Of a DNA stretch of 64,000 nt, positions 1-9,354 are shown piece by piece (within the stretch, counting starts at the first letter, position 1; each line of letters opens with the position of its first letter). The notes beneath the pieces are model-generated. The model was given only the letters and a program-made list of their open reading frames with translations. It did not search any database and was not told where the DNA came from. Location of the stretch: positions 2,666,001 through 2,730,000 of the forward strand of contig NZ_JARXYJ010000001.1 of assembly GCF_029894425.1 (NCBI RefSeq). The letters are read 5' to 3'. The DNA comes from Streptomyces sp. SAI-127. Lineage in GTDB: Bacteria; Actinomycetota; Actinomycetes; Streptomycetales; Streptomycetaceae. The translations under genes were made by a program, and so were the position numbers.

Positions 1-2123
1 CCAACGCCCTCATCGAGCTGATCGGCGCGATCGGCTCCTACGACGAGTACACCCACCAGGTCGAGCGCTTCGGCCGGTTCGCCACGGCGGAGCAGGCCGA
101 GGAACTCGGCGACATCGAGCACAACAGCGCCCAGGCGACGATCGCCCGGCAGTACGCCGAGCTGCAGATCGACCCTGGCGCGCTCCAGGCGGGGACCCCG
201 TCCGAGATCAAGGACGCCTTCCAGACGGCGCTCGACTCCTACCCGGACTACCGCGCCCAGGCCCGGACCCGGCTGAAGACCACCACCTCGCTCATCGACC
301 AGATCGCCGACCGCGCCGACACCGCCTCCCGGGACGCGCGCTCGAACGCCGCCTGGCTGCTCGGTTCGGCCCTCCTCGGCTTCGTGCTGTGGCTCGCCTT
401 CTCGGTCGCCGTACGACGCTCCGTGGTGCGCCCCGTGCAGGCACTCACCGGTGCCGCCAAGCAGGTCGCCGAGGTGGCGGGCCGTGAGCTCGCCCGCGTG
501 GCCGACGACGACACCGAGGACACCGGGACGCCGCGGCTCCAGGAGATGCCGGTCACCGCGAAGGACGAGATCGGTGATCTCGCCGATGTGTTCAACCAGG
601 TGCAGACCACCGCGGTCGCGCTCCTGGAACGCCAGGTGCTCAGCCGCCGCAACGTCGCCGAGATGTTCGGCAACGTGGGCCGCCGGGTCAGCAACCTGAC
701 CACCCGGCAGCTGGCCCTGATCGACGCGGTCGAGCGCGGCGAGACCGACCCGGCACTCCTGGAACGCCTCTACAGCATCGACCACATCGCGGTCCGTCTG
801 CGCCGCAACGCCGACAGCCTGATGCTGCTCGCCGGCATCCGCGAGACCGTCCTCGACTCCGGACCGCTCGCCCTCACCAACGTCGTCCGCGCCGCGCTCG
901 GCCAGATCGAGGGCTTCCAGCGGGTCTCCCTCCAGGTCGGCACGGAGGTCATGGTCGAGCCCGACATCATCGGCGACCTCACGCTGATGGTGGCCGAACT
1001 CGTCGAGAACGCCGTGTCCTTCTCGCCCGCCGGCAGCCCCGTCGAGGTGATCGTCAAGGACAGTCACGAGGGTGCGCTGGTCGTCATCTCCGACCACGGT
1101 CTCGGCATGAGCGCCGAGCGCCTGGAGGAGGAGAACGCCCGCCTCATCCGCCGCGAACGCCTCGACCTCGTCCCGACGAAGGTGCTCGGCCTGTTCGTGG
1201 TCGGCACGCTGGCGCGCCGCTGGGAGGTGGGCGTCAGCCTCACCCGCACCCCCGGCGGCGGCGTCACGGCCGAGGTGACGATCCCGTCGTCCCTGCTGCT
1301 GACGATGAGCCCCCTGGCGGTTGCCTCTGCCTCCGGCGGTTCCGCGGCGGAGGCACGTACGGCACCGTCGGCGGGCGCGTCCGCCACCACCAACGGAACG
1401 CTCCCGGGCTCGACCGCGGCCGCCGGAGGCCACGCCGGCGCCACCCCGCACACGGCGGCGGACTCTCCTACGGCCCCGATCACTGGCACGCGGCCTGCCA
1501 CCACCGGAACACTCCCGGACTCGGCCGCGGAGCCGGCGCAGGACCCCCGTACGGCCTCGTCCGCGGGTCCGGTACCGGCGGCGCGGGCGGAAGCCACCGT
1601 GGACGGGACCGCGGGCGCCGGTTCCGGTCGGGGTGCCGCGAGGCCCGCCGAAGCCGGCGTCCGAGGAGCCGGCCCCGGCGCATCGAACGGGTCCCCCACC
1701 TCCGACACCGGCGAGCCCGCCCCGCTCCCCCGCCGTATCCCCCACCGCGACGCCCCCTCCGACACAACCCCGTTCATCCCGTCGGCCCGTACCGGCGAGG
1801 CGGCACCCGCCGAGATGACCGGGAACGGCGACGGCGACGGCGGCGACGGCGTGCGTCCCCTGCGTCGCCGCGTCCGTGGCGCCACGCTGCGCACCACCCT
1901 CGGTGCCGACGCCGAGCCCAAGGCGGCCCCGCCCCGGCCCGCGGACCCAGAGGCCGTGCGTGAGGCGCTCGACGAGTTCGAGGCGGCCGTGGAGCGCGCC
2001 CACCGGGACAGCGAGACCGGCAACCACACCAGACCGGTGTTCGAGGACGACGTGGAAACCCACAAGACCGCATCCAACCCCCCGCACGAACAGAACCACT
2101 CCCCGGAAGGAGCGGAGCAGTGA
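1..2123 (+). CDS. cvnA: Conservon sensor-kinase-like protein CvnA (5' truncated)
   Basis: Open from the left edge (frame begins at base 3), so the N-terminus lies outside the window. The visible part holds an extracytoplasmic sensing segment of the nitrate/nitrite-sensor type, a membrane helix near bases 350-410 (AAWLLGSALLGFVLWLAF), a HAMP-like linker, a dimerisation region with a conserved-type His (SIDHIAVRLRRN) and a GHKL ATPase domain with N-box ELVENAVSFSP. About 250 residues of Ala/Pro/Gly/Thr-rich, probably disordered tail follow. In conservons CvnA is thought to signal to the membrane-associated CvnB, CvnC and CvnD proteins. The stop overlaps the cvnB start as GTGA, so the genes are translationally coupled. 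The family and gene order are clear; the signal sensed is unknown. Confidence 0.93.
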   Translation, partial: NALIELIGAIGSYDEYTHQVERFGRFATAEQAEELGDIEHNSAQATIARQYAELQIDPGALQAGTPSEIKDAFQTALDSYPDYRAQARTRLKTTTSLIDQIADRADTASRDARSNAAWLLGSALLGFVLWLAFSVAVRRSVVRPVQALTGAAKQVAEVAGRELARVADDDTEDTGTPRLQEMPVTAKDEIGDLADVFNQVQTTAVALLERQVLSRRNVAEMFGNVGRRVSNLTTRQLALIDAVERGETDPALLERLYSIDHIAVRLRRNADSLMLLAGIRETVLDSGPLALTNVVRAALGQIEGFQRVSLQVGTEVMVEPDIIGDLTLMVAELVENAVSFSPAGSPVEVIVKDSHEGALVVISDHGLGMSAERLEEENARLIRRERLDLVPTKVLGLFVVGTLARRWEVGVSLTRTPGGGVTAEVTIPSSLLLTMSPLAVASASGGSAAEARTAPSAGASATTNGTLPGSTAAAGGHAGATPHTAADSPTAPITGTRPATTGTLPDSAAEPAQDPRTASSAGPVPAARAEATVDGTAGAGSGRGAARPAEAGVRGAGPGASNGSPTSDTGEPAPLPRRIPHRDAPSDTTPFIPSARTGEAAPAEMTGNGDGDGGDGVRPLRRRVRGATLRTTLGADAEPKAAPPRPADPEAVREALDEFEAAVERAHRDSETGNHTRPVFEDDVETHKTASNPPHEQNHSPEGAEQ

Positions 2124-2596
2124 GCACGTCCACAGGTGACACGCCTACGGAAGGCACCACGCCCGCCGACCTGCAGGCCGCCGCAGCCGACTTCACCTGG
2201 CTGCTGAACCGTTTCGCGACGGAGACGGCGGGCGTCGTCGACGCCATCGCCGTGTCCTCGGACGGGCTGCTCATCGCGGTGTCGGAACTGCGCGAGCACG
2301 CGGATTCCGAGCGCCTCGCCGCGATCGTCTCCGGCATCACGAGCCTGGCCGCCGGTGCCTCCGGCAACTACGGCCTCGGCGGCCTCAACAAGGTCATCAT
2401 CGACCTCGAGGGCGGCCATGTCCTGGTCTCCGCGATCGGCAGCGGCGCCGTGCTCGGCGTCGTCACCGACAAGGAGGCCAAGCTCGGCAACATCGCGTAC
2501 GAGATGACGCTGTTCGCGAACCGGGCCGGCAGCGCGCTCAGCCCCCAGCTCGTGCTCGAACTGAAGAACAGCGTCGGCACCGTGTCGAAGCGCTGA
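2120..2596 (+). CDS. cvnB: Roadblock/LC7 protein CvnB
   Basis: 158 residues with the Roadblock/LC7 fold typical of the second conservon gene; the sequence from LQAAAADFTWLLNRFA through the GGHVLVSAIG strand matches the family pattern. Such proteins resemble GTPase-activating or scaffold subunits and are expected to work with the small GTPase CvnD. GTG start overlaps the cvnA stop (GTGA); cvnC follows after 19 bases. No signal peptide or membrane segment, consistent with a cytoplasmic or membrane-peripheral role. Confidence 0.93.
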   Translation: MSTSTGDTPTEGTTPADLQAAAADFTWLLNRFATETAGVVDAIAVSSDGLLIAVSELREHADSERLAAIVSGITSLAAGASGNYGLGGLNKVIIDLEGGHVLVSAIGSGAVLGVVTDKEAKLGNIAYEMTLFANRAGSALSPQLVLELKNSVGTVSKR

Positions 2597-2615
2597 CCGA
2601 GGAGGAAGCGCAGTC

Positions 2616-3032
2616 ATGGCGGACGGCAGCACGCCTCCGAGCTCGGAGCCGGGCGGTCCCGTGCCCGCCGTACGGCCGTTCCTCGTCACCGCCGGCCGGG
2701 TGGCACCCGATCCGTCCGGCCGGACGATGCCCGTCGAGACCCAGGTGGTGGCCACCGCCGAGGGACTCGCCGTGCTCGACCGGCTCGCCTTCGAACAGCA
2801 CGACATCGTCGCCGCGTGCCGGATACCGCAGTCCATCGCGGAGATCGCGGCCCGGCTGCGGCTGCACCTGAACGTGGTCCGGATCCTCGCCGAGGACCTG
2901 CGCACGGCGGGGCAGCTGACGGTGCACGTGCCCGACACCGACGTCACCCACGACGCCTCCGTCCTGCGCAGGCTCATCGACGGCCTGCGCGCCATCCCCG
3001 ACTCCCGAGGGGTACTCCGTGACACCGACTGA
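2616..3032 (+). CDS. cvnC: DUF742 protein CvnC
   Basis: 138 residues, the normal DUF742 size. The family core is visible: VRPFLVTAGRV near residue 22, then a winged-helix-like half with LDRLAFEQHDIVAACRIPQSIAEIAARL and a region resembling a recognition helix. ATG at 2616 has a clear ribosome site, GGAGGA, at 2601-2606. The last 14 bases overlap the start of cvnD. DUF742 proteins are invariably third in conservons and may be adaptors; no enzymatic motif is visible. Confidence 0.92.
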   Translation: MADGSTPPSSEPGGPVPAVRPFLVTAGRVAPDPSGRTMPVETQVVATAEGLAVLDRLAFEQHDIVAACRIPQSIAEIAARLRLHLNVVRILAEDLRTAGQLTVHVPDTDVTHDASVLRRLIDGLRAIPDSRGVLRDTD

Positions 3033-3621
3033 ACCGGCCACCCGGCCCTCGGCCGCGCCCTCCGCCGCCGTACGACCGCCGCTGCCGGTCAAAATGGTGA
3101 TCGCGGGTGGCTTCGGGGTGGGCAAGACCACCGCGGTCGGCTCGATCTCCGAGATCGAGCCGCTGACCACCGAGGCCGCCATCACCGAGGTCGCCGCGGG
3201 CGTGGACGACCTCAGCCACACCCCGCGCAAGACCACGACCACGGTCGCGATGGACTTCGGCTGCATCACCGTCGACCCGACCCTGAAGCTGTACCTGTTC
3301 GGCACGCCGGGGCAGGAGCGCTTCGGCTTCATGTGGGACGACATCGTCGAGGGCGCGCTCGGCGGCCTGGTCATCGTCGACACCCGCCGCCTCGACGACT
3401 GCTACGCCGCGGTCGACTACTTCGAGCACCGGCAGATCCCGTTCGCGGTCGCCGTCAACGCCTTCGACGGCAGGGTCGAGCACACCCTGGACGAGGTCCG
3501 CTGGGCCCTGGACGTCAACGACCGCGTCCCGGTGATCGTCTTCGACGCGAGGGAGCGCGGTTCGGTCCGCGACGCGCTGCTGGTCGTCCTGGAACAGGCG
3601 TTGGCGCGCACGGAGGCTTGA
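3019..3621 (+). CDS. cvnD: Small ATP/GTP-binding protein CvnD
   Basis: 200-residue Ras-like GTPase of the conservon class. Walker A GGFGVGKTT is at residues 30-38, the switch II-like GTPGQERF follows about 65 residues later, and a VIVDTRR strand precedes an AVNAFDG segment in place of the usual NKxD. It would act as the switch of the CvnABC complex. GTG start lies inside the end of cvnC. Some conservons have a cytochrome P450 gene after cvnD; none is present, because a convergent transporter operon begins 36 bases downstream. Confidence 0.93.
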   Translation: MTPTEPATRPSAAPSAAVRPPLPVKMVIAGGFGVGKTTAVGSISEIEPLTTEAAITEVAAGVDDLSHTPRKTTTTVAMDFGCITVDPTLKLYLFGTPGQERFGFMWDDIVEGALGGLVIVDTRRLDDCYAAVDYFEHRQIPFAVAVNAFDGRVEHTLDEVRWALDVNDRVPVIVFDARERGSVRDALLVVLEQALARTEA

Positions 3622-3624
3622 CGG

Positions 3625-3652
3625 GGCCGGGGGAATCGGAACTCCCCCGGCC
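3625..3652. terminator. Bidirectional hairpin terminator between cvnD and the ABC operon
   Basis: GGCCGGGGG at 3625-3633 pairs perfectly with CCCCCGGCC at 3644-3652 around a 10-base loop. It fills the gap between two convergent genes (stops at 3621 and 3658), so it probably ends transcription from both sides. Confidence 0.75.
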
Positions 3653-3657
3653 TTCGC

Positions 3658-4326
3658 CTAGTTGCTCCTGAGCACCCCGCGCGAGACCGTGAGCCGGGTG
3701 ATCCCCCAGAACAGCGCCAGCGTCGCCAGCGCCATCAGGGCGACCAGTGCGGCGCCGCCCACGACCTTCTCGTAGTTGCGCTGGTAGAGCCCGTCCACGA
3801 TGTACCGCCCGAGCCCTCCGAGAGACACGTACGCGGCGATCGTGGCCGTCGACACGATCTGGATGGCCGCCGACCGCAGTCCGCCGAGAATCAGCGGAAG
3901 GGCGACCGGAAGCTCGACCCGGAAAAGCACCTCCACCTCGTGCATACCCATCCCCCGGGCCGCGTCCACCGGGGCGGGGTCGACCGACCGCATCGCCTCG
4001 TAGGTGGTGACCAGGATCGGCGGCACGGCGAGCACGACCAGCGGGATCATCACGTTGATCAGCCCGAACCCGAGCGACAGGGTCATCAGCACCAGCAGAC
4101 CGAAGGTGGGCAGGGCCCGCCCGGCGACGGCGATGAAGGCCAGCGCGTTGCCGCCCCGCCCGTAGTGCCCGGTGACGAGCCCCACCGGCAGTCCGATCGC
4201 CGCGGCGATGGCGAGGGCCTCCAGGGTGTACTGGACGTGCTCCCCCAGCCTCGTGGGAATCCCGTCGTAGCCCTGCCAGTGTGCGCTGTCGCTGAAGAAC
4301 GCGTTGATGAAGTTGAGGATGTTCAC
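3658..4326 (-). CDS. Glycine betaine/choline-type ABC permease (second permease)
   Basis: 222 residues with five to six hydrophobic segments and the binding-protein-dependent permease EAA region (GMHEVEVLFRVELPVALPLILGG). Closest in type to OpuCB/ProW permeases for compatible solutes. GTG start at 4326 overlaps the stop of the upstream permease by 4 bases, so the ATPase and both permeases form one coupled operon. In related operons a secreted binding-protein gene usually follows; here the operon ends at this gene. Confidence 0.88.
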   Translation of the reverse strand: MNILNFINAFFSDSAHWQGYDGIPTRLGEHVQYTLEALAIAAAIGLPVGLVTGHYGRGGNALAFIAVAGRALPTFGLLVLMTLSLGFGLINVMIPLVVLAVPPILVTTYEAMRSVDPAPVDAARGMGMHEVEVLFRVELPVALPLILGGLRSAAIQIVSTATIAAYVSLGGLGRYIVDGLYQRNYEKVVGGAALVALMALATLALFWGITRLTVSRGVLRSN

Positions 4327-5012
4327 CGGGCGGCGACCTCCGGTTCGGGCCGGTCCGTGCGCCGCGCACGCGCGCCGCTCGGCATCCACGGCGTCAGAAG
4401 CAGTCGTACGACGACCAGCAGCCCGTCGGCGAGGATCGCGAGGACCGCCATGGTCAGCACGGCGTTCACGGCGAGTTCGGGCCGGTTGTAGATGTTCGCG
4501 TCGTTGATGAGGTTGCCGAGCGCCCCCTGGTTGCCGATGAGCGCGCCGACACTGACGAGGGAGATGCTGGACACGGTCGCCACCCGCAGCCCCGCGATGA
4601 TGGCGGGCACGGCGATCGGCAACTGGACCTGGATGTAACGGCGTACGGGTCCGAAGCCCATGGCCGTCGCGGCGGCGATGGTCTCCTGCGGCACCGAACG
4701 GACGCCGTCGACGATCGCCGGAACCAGGATGACGAGTGTGTAGACGGTGAGCGGGATCATCACCGTGAGCTCGGTCTGTCCGGTGTAGTCGATGAGGACC
4801 ACGAAGAAGGCCAGCGACGGGATGGCGTACAGCACGGTCGTCACCCACAGCACCGGCGGGTACAGCCACCGGAAGCGCACGCACAGCTGGGCGAGCGGCA
4901 GGGAGATCAGCAGACCGGCGAGGACCGGCAGCCCGGCCTCCCGGACGTGCAGGCCGACGAGACCGAGCCAGCTGTGCTGGAGGTCGCTGGGGATGTCGAA
5001 GAAGCCGTCCAT
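4323..5012 (-). CDS. Glycine betaine/choline-type ABC permease (first permease)
   Basis: 229 residues beginning MDGFFDIPSDLQHSW, with several membrane helices and an EAA loop (MGFGPVRRYIQVQLPIAVPAIIAGLR). It pairs with the other small permease to form the membrane channel. ATG at 5012 overlaps the stop of the ATPase gene (ATGA) and its own stop overlaps the next GTG. A longer upstream frame exists but runs inside the ATPase gene, so this start is the right one. Confidence 0.88.
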   Translation of the reverse strand: MDGFFDIPSDLQHSWLGLVGLHVREAGLPVLAGLLISLPLAQLCVRFRWLYPPVLWVTTVLYAIPSLAFFVVLIDYTGQTELTVMIPLTVYTLVILVPAIVDGVRSVPQETIAAATAMGFGPVRRYIQVQLPIAVPAIIAGLRVATVSSISLVSVGALIGNQGALGNLINDANIYNRPELAVNAVLTMAVLAILADGLLVVVRLLLTPWMPSGARARRTDRPEPEVAAR

Positions 5013-6154
5013 CAGCCGACCTTGGAGTCCGGGACGGGGGCGTCCGCACGGCCCTGCGCGTGCGCCCCGCGGATCGCCTCGCCGATGGCCTGCTGGGAGA
5101 CCACTCCGGCCACCCGGCCCTCGGCGTCGACACCGACGGCCCACCCGGTGGGTGAGAGCACGGCACAGTCCAGCGCGGCCCGCAGCGAGTCCGTACCGGC
5201 GACGAACGGCCGTCCGTACGGCAGCAGTTGCCCGACGTCGACGCTCCCGGCGGTCAGCTGTCGCGGCTCGCTCCAGCCAAGGGGCTTGCCGTCCACGTCG
5301 GTGACGAGGAGATAGGGGGCCTCGGCCGTGTCCCGCGCGGCGATCTGCTCGGCGGTGGCGTCGACCGCGACGACCGGTCCGGTGAGCAGTCGCAGGCCCG
5401 CGGAGGGGAAGAAGGAGAGCCGCCGGATGCCGCGGTCGGTGCCGAGGAAGTCCTCGACGAACGCGTCGGCGGGGCTGGAGAGCAGTTCGGCGGGCGGCGC
5501 GTACTGGGCGAGCTTGCCGCCAGTGCGCATCACGGCGACCATCGTGCCGATCTTGACGGCCTCGTCGATGTCATGGGTGACGAAGACGATGGTCTTGCCC
5601 AACTCCTCCTGGATGCGCAGGAGTTCGTCCTGGAGACCCTTGCGGACGACGGGGTCGACGGCCGAGAACGGCTCGTCCATCAACAGCACCGGCGGATCGG
5701 CGGCGAGCGCCCGCGCCACACCGACGCGCTGCTGCTGTCCGCCGGACAGCTGGTAGGGGTACCGCTTGGCGAGCGAGCCGTCGAGCCCGACCCGCTCCAT
5801 CAGCTCCCGTGCCCGGGCCCGCGCCTTCTCCTTGCCCCAGCCCAGCATCCGGGGCACGGTGGCGATGTTGTCGACGATCGTGCGGTGCTGGAAGAGACCG
5901 GCGTTCTGGATGACGTACCCCATGGACCGGCGCAGCGTGTTGACCGGCTGCTGCCGGCTGTCCTTGCCGTCGATCAGGATGGTCCCCTCGCTGGGCTCGA
6001 CCATCCGGTTGATCATGCGCAGGGTCGTCGTCTTGCCGCAGCCCGAGGGACCGACGAGGACGGTGATCGAACGGTCGGGGATCTCCAACGAGAGCCGGTC
6101 GACCGCCACCGTGCCGTCCGGGTACCGCTTGGTGACTGAATCTATCCGTATCAA
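5012..6154 (-). CDS. Betaine/proline/choline-family ABC transporter ATPase with C-terminal CBS region
   Basis: 380 residues. Walker A GPSGCGKTT is at 35-43, the Q-loop at VIQ (81-83), signature LSGGQQQRV from 136 and Walker B VLLMDEP at 156-162. Residues from about 250 form a CBS-type regulatory region, as in OpuA/OpuC/ProV ATPases that respond to ionic strength. It energises uptake of a quaternary ammonium osmoprotectant; the exact substrate cannot be read from sequence. The TTG start at 6154 is preceded a few bases upstream by a -10-like TATTCG, so the mRNA may be leaderless. First gene of a three-gene operon. Confidence 0.92.
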   Translation of the reverse strand: MIRIDSVTKRYPDGTVAVDRLSLEIPDRSITVLVGPSGCGKTTTLRMINRMVEPSEGTILIDGKDSRQQPVNTLRRSMGYVIQNAGLFQHRTIVDNIATVPRMLGWGKEKARARARELMERVGLDGSLAKRYPYQLSGGQQQRVGVARALAADPPVLLMDEPFSAVDPVVRKGLQDELLRIQEELGKTIVFVTHDIDEAVKIGTMVAVMRTGGKLAQYAPPAELLSSPADAFVEDFLGTDRGIRRLSFFPSAGLRLLTGPVVAVDATAEQIAARDTAEAPYLLVTDVDGKPLGWSEPRQLTAGSVDVGQLLPYGRPFVAGTDSLRAALDCAVLSPTGWAVGVDAEGRVAGVVSQQAIGEAIRGAHAQGRADAPVPDSKVG

Positions 6155-6298
6155 AGCGCCGAATACCCTTCGGGTCTGGCAGAAGTTGTCCGCATTCGGC
6201 CAGTCCGGCAGGCCGTCCGGCAGAGTCTAGACGGCTTGTGTTGCGGACATTCGAACGGTGTCCTGAGCCGCGGACGCCTGTCCCGGCCGCGCCGCTCG

Positions 6299-8983
6299 TC
6301 ACGGCGCTCCGCCGTACACCGCGCGCCGGGCGGCGACCAGGGCCTGCCAGCGGGCGCGGGTGGGGCCCGGCCCGTCGAGCCATCGCGCCCGCGGCGGCCC
6401 GTCGTCGGGGAGGGGGCGGCCGGACATGAAACACACGATGTCGCCGTAGTAGGCGTAGTCGCCGCCGTGGACCGCCTCCCGCAGACGCGCGAGGCACGCG
6501 TCCAGCCGGGCGTGATCGGCGAGGATCGCGTGGTGGAAGCCGAGCGCGAGCTCGACCGCGAGCCGGGCCGCGGTGATCCCGGCGGTGCCCGCCTCGGCGC
6601 GCAGGACCTGGGCGCGGCCCTCGAGCTGGGCGGAGGCGGCTCCCGCGTCCCGTACGAGGGCGGCGATGTGCGCGGTGAGGCGGGTGGCCCGCAGGTCCAG
6701 GCCCACCAGCAGCTGATGGGCGAGGTCCAGTTCGTCCTGGGCGAGGGCGGGATCGGCGAAGGCCAGCGTGAAGGCCCGCTGCGCCTGGGCGGTGGCGCGT
6801 TCGCCGGCGACGGCGTGCTGCTCGGCCTCGTCGCGGGCGGCCCGGTACGCCTCGGCGGCGCGGGCCAGGTCGCCCTGCACCCACCACACGTCGCCGAGGA
6901 CGCGGTGGTGGCGCCCGGCCCAGCCGAGGGTGCCGGCGGTCCGCAGGGCGGTGGGGAAGTCCCCGGTCAGGCGGGCCAGGTGCGCGAGTCCGCGCCGGGC
7001 CGCCGGGGCGAGCCGCCCGCCGCCGTCGGCGACCATGCGCATCCCGTCCCGTGAGTCCTGTGAACGGCCCAGGTCGCGCAGGGCCTTGGCCCGGTAGTAG
7101 ACCGCCATGTCGCGCAGTTCCGCGGGCAGCAGGCCGGAGTCGACGACGGCGGTGAGCCGGGCGACGGTGTGCTCGCGGTGTTCGTGCTGGCGGCGGGCGA
7201 GCGCACTGAGCGTCTCCACCAGGGCGTCGGCCGCGGTGCTCAGCGTGGGCGGGGCGGGCTCGTCCGGGGCGGGCGGGGCGAGCGGCTCCCACACGGAGTC
7301 GGCGACATAGCTCCATGCGGCGTCGGCGAGCCAGCCGAGCCCCAGGCCGAAGTCCCGTGCCAGGCGCAGGCCTTGGCGCAGACAGTCGACGAGCAGGCCG
7401 CGGCCCGGGGCGGACGCCTCGGCCCAGCGTTCGCCGATCGCCTCGAGGGCCCGCACGGCCGCCTGCGTCCAGTCCCGCTCCGACCAGCGGTCGTCCGCCC
7501 GGTCACCGGCCGTACGGATGGTGGAGCGGATCACTCCGTGCAGGTGGTACGGCCAGACAGCGTGCGGATCGAAACGGACGAAGGGCCGCTCGACCATGCG
7601 CAGGGCGGCCGACTCGAAGGTCATTCCGGCCGCCCGGGAGGCGAGCGCCACGTCGAAGTTGTCGAGGAGGGAGACGGAGCGCAGGACATGCCGCTCGTCG
7701 GGGGTGAGATCGCTGAGTGTCCTGACGATGAGAGCGGGGAAGTCGAGGTCGAGATCGGCCGGCCGCGGGTCGCGCCCGGTACGCCGGATCGCCAGGAACC
7801 GCTGGACGGCCAGATCGAGATGGAGCGGCAGTCCGTGGGAGCGCGCGGTGATCACGGCCCGGACGTCCGGTCCCATGACGGGCTCGCCGTTCCGCGTCAG
7901 CCGCCGGGCGAGGTAGTCGTCACAGTCCTCTGCGGAGAAGTCCCCGATGAGGATCTGTCGTGCCGGTCCCGGTGCGGTGGCGTCCGCCGTTCCGGCGGGT
8001 ACGGCGAGGCCGGGCCAGGCCGCGGGACCGGTCCAGTCGAGCTGTCCGTGCAGGGCCTCCTCGGCCCACTGGAGCCGACTGCGTCCGGTGACGACGAAGA
8101 AGGCGTTGGGCATGAGCCACACGACCCTCTGCAGCAGCCGTTCCAGATCTCGATGCACGCGGTCGCCGATGTCCTCGAACGTGTCCAGGAGGATCACCGG
8201 CACGACGGCCCTGGCCGGGGGCAGACGGGCGAGCTCCCAGGCGAGCAGGTGCGGGTAGTAGGAGAGCGCGTCCAGACCGGGCTCGGCCTCCAGCAGATCG
8301 GCCAACCGGGAACAGCCCGCGAGCGCCCGGACCGAGGCCCGGTGGTCCCGCAGCGCCCGCACCAGCGCGCCGGTGATCTGCCCGACCACGGCGCCGACGG
8401 TGCCGGGCAGCAGCACGGCCTGGGCGATGTCGGTGAGCGCGGACTGCATCTGCTGCGGTACGGCCCTGCCGAACCGGCGGCCGAGTCCACCGCGCCGTAG
8501 GAACTCCTCCAGCGGTTCACCCGGGTGGACGTGGTCCCAGTAGCGGCGCAGCGCGAGGTCGAAGGCGGGCAGCGGCCGGCCCAGTTCGGCGAGGGCGAGC
8601 CTCAGGGTGAGGACCACCCGCTCGAAGTCGGTACCGGCCGAACGGGCGAGATCGATCCGGACAGGAAGCACCCGGGCGTTCACCCGGACGGGCGCACCCC
8701 ATTGGGCCGGCCGTTGGTCGCCGTGGGCCAGCGCCGACTCCACCTTCCTCGACAGCGTGGACTTGCCGATACCGCCGACGCCGTGGAAGACGAGAACGTT
8801 GTCACGCGGCGTCTCCAGATCCTCGACGTCGAAGCCGGGCGCGGCGACGGCTCGCGCGTGCTCGGCGAGGGCGGCTACGACCGCCTCCCACTGCTCCTGA
8901 CGGTCGGTGAAGTGCTCTTCGACCTGGATTCCCCGATCATTCGAACCGAACAGCGCACGAAGATCCAAATCCCGCCCGCCCAA
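6299..8983 (-). CDS. STAND-like P-loop NTPase with helical-repeat C-terminus
   Basis: 894 residues. Walker A GVGGIGKST is at 68-76; about 200 residues later come a hydrophobic Walker B strand (VVPVILLDTFED) and a sensor-like FFVVTGRSRLQWAE, the order expected of AP-ATPase/NB-ARC-like STAND proteins. The C-terminal half is Ala/Leu/Arg-rich with TPR-like helices. No DNA-binding, protease or nuclease domain is recognisable, so an output activity is not visible. STAND proteins act as ligand-triggered switches in regulation and in some defence systems; either is possible. The start is TTG at 8983 with a G-rich stretch just upstream; an internal start is possible. It stands alone between a transporter operon and a toxin-like locus. 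Confidence 0.75.
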   Translation of the reverse strand: MGGRDLDLRALFGSNDRGIQVEEHFTDRQEQWEAVVAALAEHARAVAAPGFDVEDLETPRDNVLVFHGVGGIGKSTLSRKVESALAHGDQRPAQWGAPVRVNARVLPVRIDLARSAGTDFERVVLTLRLALAELGRPLPAFDLALRRYWDHVHPGEPLEEFLRRGGLGRRFGRAVPQQMQSALTDIAQAVLLPGTVGAVVGQITGALVRALRDHRASVRALAGCSRLADLLEAEPGLDALSYYPHLLAWELARLPPARAVVPVILLDTFEDIGDRVHRDLERLLQRVVWLMPNAFFVVTGRSRLQWAEEALHGQLDWTGPAAWPGLAVPAGTADATAPGPARQILIGDFSAEDCDDYLARRLTRNGEPVMGPDVRAVITARSHGLPLHLDLAVQRFLAIRRTGRDPRPADLDLDFPALIVRTLSDLTPDERHVLRSVSLLDNFDVALASRAAGMTFESAALRMVERPFVRFDPHAVWPYHLHGVIRSTIRTAGDRADDRWSERDWTQAAVRALEAIGERWAEASAPGRGLLVDCLRQGLRLARDFGLGLGWLADAAWSYVADSVWEPLAPPAPDEPAPPTLSTAADALVETLSALARRQHEHREHTVARLTAVVDSGLLPAELRDMAVYYRAKALRDLGRSQDSRDGMRMVADGGGRLAPAARRGLAHLARLTGDFPTALRTAGTLGWAGRHHRVLGDVWWVQGDLARAAEAYRAARDEAEQHAVAGERATAQAQRAFTLAFADPALAQDELDLAHQLLVGLDLRATRLTAHIAALVRDAGAASAQLEGRAQVLRAEAGTAGITAARLAVELALGFHHAILADHARLDACLARLREAVHGGDYAYYGDIVCFMSGRPLPDDGPPRARWLDGPGPTRARWQALVAARRAVYGGAP

Positions 8984-9354
8984 CCTGCACCCCCCGGATA
9001 TACCAGGATTTTATGCGTGGGCAAACCGGGGATCCCATACTGGAATCAGACATTCCAGTACTGCGCTGCGTGTTGGTCATGTCGCAAGAGTGTCACTGGC
9101 GACCCAACCACCCTAAGCTGTGGCGCACGGAACGGGGGAAGCGCACAAGCCTCTTCATGCTCCGCTCCCGTACCACAAGACACGGAGAGAAGCCGGTGGG
9201 GTTGACCATCAGGGACACGGGTAGACACCCGGGCGAGACCGCCGACAAGAGAAATTCCGCGTGCATTCGTCACCCGTGGAAGACTGCCCTGACGGCCTTG
9301 GGAATTCGGACCCCCGAGAAAGCCCGGGCCGAGCAAGGCACCAAGGGACCTGCC
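8984..9354. other. Intergenic region upstream of the NTPase and the 99-residue gene
   Basis: 371 bases separating divergent genes. It is less GC-rich than its surroundings and should carry both promoters. The frame of the downstream small gene stays open back to 9013, but the extra 114 residues have irregular composition and no recognisable domain, so I treat that stretch as noncoding. I see no confident promoter pair, RNA gene or repeat. Confidence 0.5.

Noticed and set aside
1064..3025. 653-codon open frame on the minus strand opposite cvnA-cvnC
   Set aside because: Antisense shadow of well-recognised conservon genes; composition is Arg/Ser-rich without any domain.
9013..9354. N-terminal extension of the 99-residue protein
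   Set aside because: No ribosome site at 9013, irregular composition and a better GTG with GGGA at 9355.
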